In this document: positions 61,587 through 64,000 of the stretch, piece after piece
Numbering within the stretch: position 1 is the stretch's first letter
Layout: each line of letters begins with the position of its first letter
Origin: Saccharomycopsis malanga
Taxonomy: Eukaryota; Ascomycota; Saccharomycetes; Ascoideales; Saccharomycopsidaceae
Assembly: GCA_004014935.1 (NCBI GenBank)
Contig: CP025326.1
Span: 310,001-374,000 of the forward strand
Direction of reading: 5' to 3'
DNA length: 64,000 bases
Position numbers and translations under genes: made by a program
Notes under the pieces: generated by a model
Told to the model about the DNA's origin: nothing
The model's database searches: none
The model's input: only the letters and a program-made list of their open reading frames with translations

Positions 61587-63854
61587 ATGGACTCGTCTGA
61601 ATACACTTTGCCTGGGATCATGAATTATCTCCAGCTGGAGTTTACGCAGATTGAAAAATTGAAGATTGCCAACAATCTTGAGCTATCGGAGATGAAATTC
61701 AAGATTGCCAAGCTTGAGGGGGTTAAAAATGCGCTAAATATCACCAACAACAAGCTCGTGGACGATATGGCCCGGTTGGAGAAGGATAATAAAAAGTTGT
61801 TGGCGGTTGTATACGAGTTAAAGCAGGAAAACAACCGACTTCGTAGTATGGCTGGTAATGTCGAATCGGACTCGAAACCTGAGCAGATCAGTGCTTCTTC
61901 TGATACCGATAGTGAACTACGTAAGCTTATATCAGAGTTGGCGTCGACAAAGTCCCAATCTGTTCTTATAAAAGACATCAAAGAGCTTGATTTGAAAAGC
62001 GCTGATGATGCTGGAAACGATCTTACCAGTACGTTGGATCTCACTCCATTGATAACATCCAGAAAGTTTCTACAGGACTGCATGAAAGAAATGTTTTATC
62101 TTATTAAAAACGGAAACGGCAATATTATCAATAACATTAACGATTTCAGCTTTGATAACAAGTTTTCTGCGGCAAACGATAGCGAGCTGCATAAACCGGA
62201 CACCGGCAACTTTGGAGCCCTTGAAAAGTACAATTTTGTCTCTGCTGAGCAACAAAACGATGCCCAGTTGGAGAACGAACGACGCATTGAGCAGGAAATG
62301 CAGCAGCATTCCTACCAGAAAGAATCCAAACCAGACCCAAACAAAAACAATAATACCTTTTCTTTTGCAACCAATAACAATTCTGGCGATGCTAAAGATA
62401 ACATTAACGACACCAGCACCCCAGATTCCCAGTTCACCTTACTATTGAGGTCACCTGACTTGCTCAAGTATCCGGGGGCATCCGGGGGTTCTGAAGGTTC
62501 TGAGCAGTCTGAGAAGTCTGAGAAGTCTGAGAAGTCTGAGAAGTCTGAGAAGGGTGAGAAGGATGAAGGATCTGATGAATCCGAGGGATCTGATGAATCT
62601 GAGAATTTTGAAAGTCCTAAGGTAAAGGAAGCGCCTCAAACTGAGACTAAAGATGATGAAGAATCAATAGATGCTTCTACCACCGCTGAGGAAAGTGATG
62701 CCGAAACTATTGTGGAGGGTGACTCTATTGATGACGACAGTCCCAGGAGACGCAATCCGGAATCTTTAAGCGAGGAAAATGCAAAATATGTCGTGCAATC
62801 TGATGATTTGGAGTCAATTCCGGTGAATGAGATTTCCGGACCGGTTTCCCCCGGTTTGACCGGAACTATAAAATGCATTGCAACTAGTGGTTTTAATGGC
62901 GACATTCTTACAGTTTCTTCAAATTGTGTGAATGTGTCATGTTTCAAAGCTGCAGAGTTGGTAACTGAAGTGCTGCCAATAACAGTGAGCAATGGGCGAG
63001 TGATTTTAAAGTGGCTTGACGCACACCATTTTCTATTGTTTGATGATAAAGAGCCATACATGATCCGAATTTATAGCAGGAAAGCGTTTGAACTAATAGG
63101 CAAAAGAAACGTGATTACGGATTTGAAAACGCAAACGGAAAAAGCTGCTAAAAAAGATGGTTCTGATAGCGATAGTGATGACGATGACGTGTTTTTACCG
63201 CTACGTGACAGCACTATTTTGAACATCGATTGTCAGGATAGCAGAGTGTTAGTAAGTTGTAACAAGTTTTATTATGTGTACGATTTCTTAAATAAAGAGG
63301 TCAAGCTTGTGCATTTTGTTTCTCTTCTAAACCAGCCAGAACTATTTTCCACTATCAAACTGGCCAGCTTTCTTGCGAAAGACGAGCTTGTCATTTTGTC
63401 TGGAAGCGGTGTCTTGATCAGAACAAGGTTTGGTAAGGATGACGTCATAATAGACGATTTGCCTGGAAGATTGTGCCAAATTGTCCATATTCATGGCCAA
63501 CAAGCTCCTAAGCAATTGGTATTTGTTTTTGACACCACTGCTGGCCAGCGGACTTATCGTTTGTTTGATATCGATTCCAACACGTTTGTAAAAGACAGTA
63601 TGCTCATAATCAAAGATTCTAAAGATGTGCCTTCAAGTATTAGAGCTTTTTACGATGGTGCCTTGAAAATTGTTGAAATCAGTTCCGTAGTGTCTGTTTT
63701 TGACTTTGACAATAGAAAACTTGTGTCAAAGCTGCTTTATGATAAAGAAGCTCATGGAACGCTTTTAACAGATTGGTACTCAGACTCACTTCTTGTAACT
63801 GGCATCGATTCTACTATTAAGCAATTAAAGTTAGAAGGTAAGACTGGAGAGTAA
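61587..63854 (+). CDS. FAR8: striatin-like Far8 (STRIPAK/Far complex)
   Basis: 755 residues. N-terminus YTLPGIMNYLQLEFTQIEKL is the striatin signature (caveolin-binding motif plus start of coiled coil), with coiled coil to about residue 95. Then a long acidic, low-complexity middle including a (S-E-K)n stretch near 305-330 (62,505-62,560) and many Ser-Asp-Glu, and a C-terminal part of beta-rich, WD-like repeats from about 415. In yeast Far8 scaffolds the Far/STRIPAK phosphatase complex in mating arrest, TORC2 signalling and mitophagy control. WD repeats are degenerate by eye; the N-terminal motif carries the call. Confidence 0.85.
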   Translation: MDSSEYTLPGIMNYLQLEFTQIEKLKIANNLELSEMKFKIAKLEGVKNALNITNNKLVDDMARLEKDNKKLLAVVYELKQENNRLRSMAGNVESDSKPEQISASSDTDSELRKLISELASTKSQSVLIKDIKELDLKSADDAGNDLTSTLDLTPLITSRKFLQDCMKEMFYLIKNGNGNIINNINDFSFDNKFSAANDSELHKPDTGNFGALEKYNFVSAEQQNDAQLENERRIEQEMQQHSYQKESKPDPNKNNNTFSFATNNNSGDAKDNINDTSTPDSQFTLLLRSPDLLKYPGASGGSEGSEQSEKSEKSEKSEKSEKGEKDEGSDESEGSDESENFESPKVKEAPQTETKDDEESIDASTTAEESDAETIVEGDSIDDDSPRRRNPESLSEENAKYVVQSDDLESIPVNEISGPVSPGLTGTIKCIATSGFNGDILTVSSNCVNVSCFKAAELVTEVLPITVSNGRVILKWLDAHHFLLFDDKEPYMIRIYSRKAFELIGKRNVITDLKTQTEKAAKKDGSDSDSDDDDVFLPLRDSTILNIDCQDSRVLVSCNKFYYVYDFLNKEVKLVHFVSLLNQPELFSTIKLASFLAKDELVILSGSGVLIRTRFGKDDVIIDDLPGRLCQIVHIHGQQAPKQLVFVFDTTAGQRTYRLFDIDSNTFVKDSMLIIKDSKDVPSSIRAFYDGALKIVEISSVVSVFDFDNRKLVSKLLYDKEAHGTLLTDWYSDSLLVTGIDSTIKQLKLEGKTGE
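62500..62560 (+). repeat. in-gene 9-bp repeat TCTGAGAAG
   Basis: Six or so in-frame copies giving Ser-Glu-Lys repeats in FAR8. Confidence 0.9.
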
Positions 63855-64000
63855 GATTGGAAAGTGAGAATGTAACCATTAAAAGTTTTCTGCTTGTATA
63901 ATTAATATACTATATTGAAAATATATGATTATAAATAATCTTTTACAGGTATGTTATTTGACCCTTTTATTCAAACCTATCATTAGAAAGCAATTCTAGT

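Overview
This 64 kb window is nuclear DNA of a budding yeast (Saccharomycotina). It has compact, mostly intronless genes and fungal-specific genes: elongation factor 3, two GPI-type yapsins, a Cdc15-class kinase, Pho80 and a Far8-type striatin. The few introns are 51-58 nt with TACTAAC-like branch points almost touching the 3' splice site. CTG codons repeatedly fall where relatives have Ser or another polar residue, so a CUG-Ser lineage is likely but not proven. The species is not identified.

Layout: IQG1 (5' end outside the window); tRNA-Glu and tRNA-Ser; a spliced gene with an AMPK-type glycogen-binding domain; a repeat-rich island (5.9-7.9 kb); a coiled-coil gene divergent from a short CDC15-like kinase; more repeats; RTT10/TRM734; ATG27 (three exons); mitochondrial bL36 (two exons); repeats with very long ATT tails; EPS1 and BET1 (divergent); a 4 kb gene desert with decayed sequence and minisatellites; GAPDH and YPT7 (divergent); a basic protein of unknown function; PHO80; BUD31; RAD18; two yapsins with the wreck of a third between them; TEF3/YEF3; an alcohol acetyltransferase; homocitrate synthase; PAN3; two MOSC-domain paralogues flanking an unrecognised gene; and FAR8.

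The genes are ordinary housekeeping, signalling, trafficking and wall genes with no shared operon-like function. The most striking structure is a dispersed family of short elements in almost every larger intergenic region. Each starts with a tRNA-like head (A box TGGCTCAGTGGT, often a B box GGTTCGATTCC) and carries a conserved tail that includes CGTATATACG and CTGGGCTTGAAATATAAGAT. The tail runs into ATT repeats. About 20 recognisable heads occur on both strands, some with target-site duplications of 12-30 bp. This is the anatomy of a tRNA-derived SINE, which I do not know to be described in budding yeasts. No LINE that could mobilise it is visible here.
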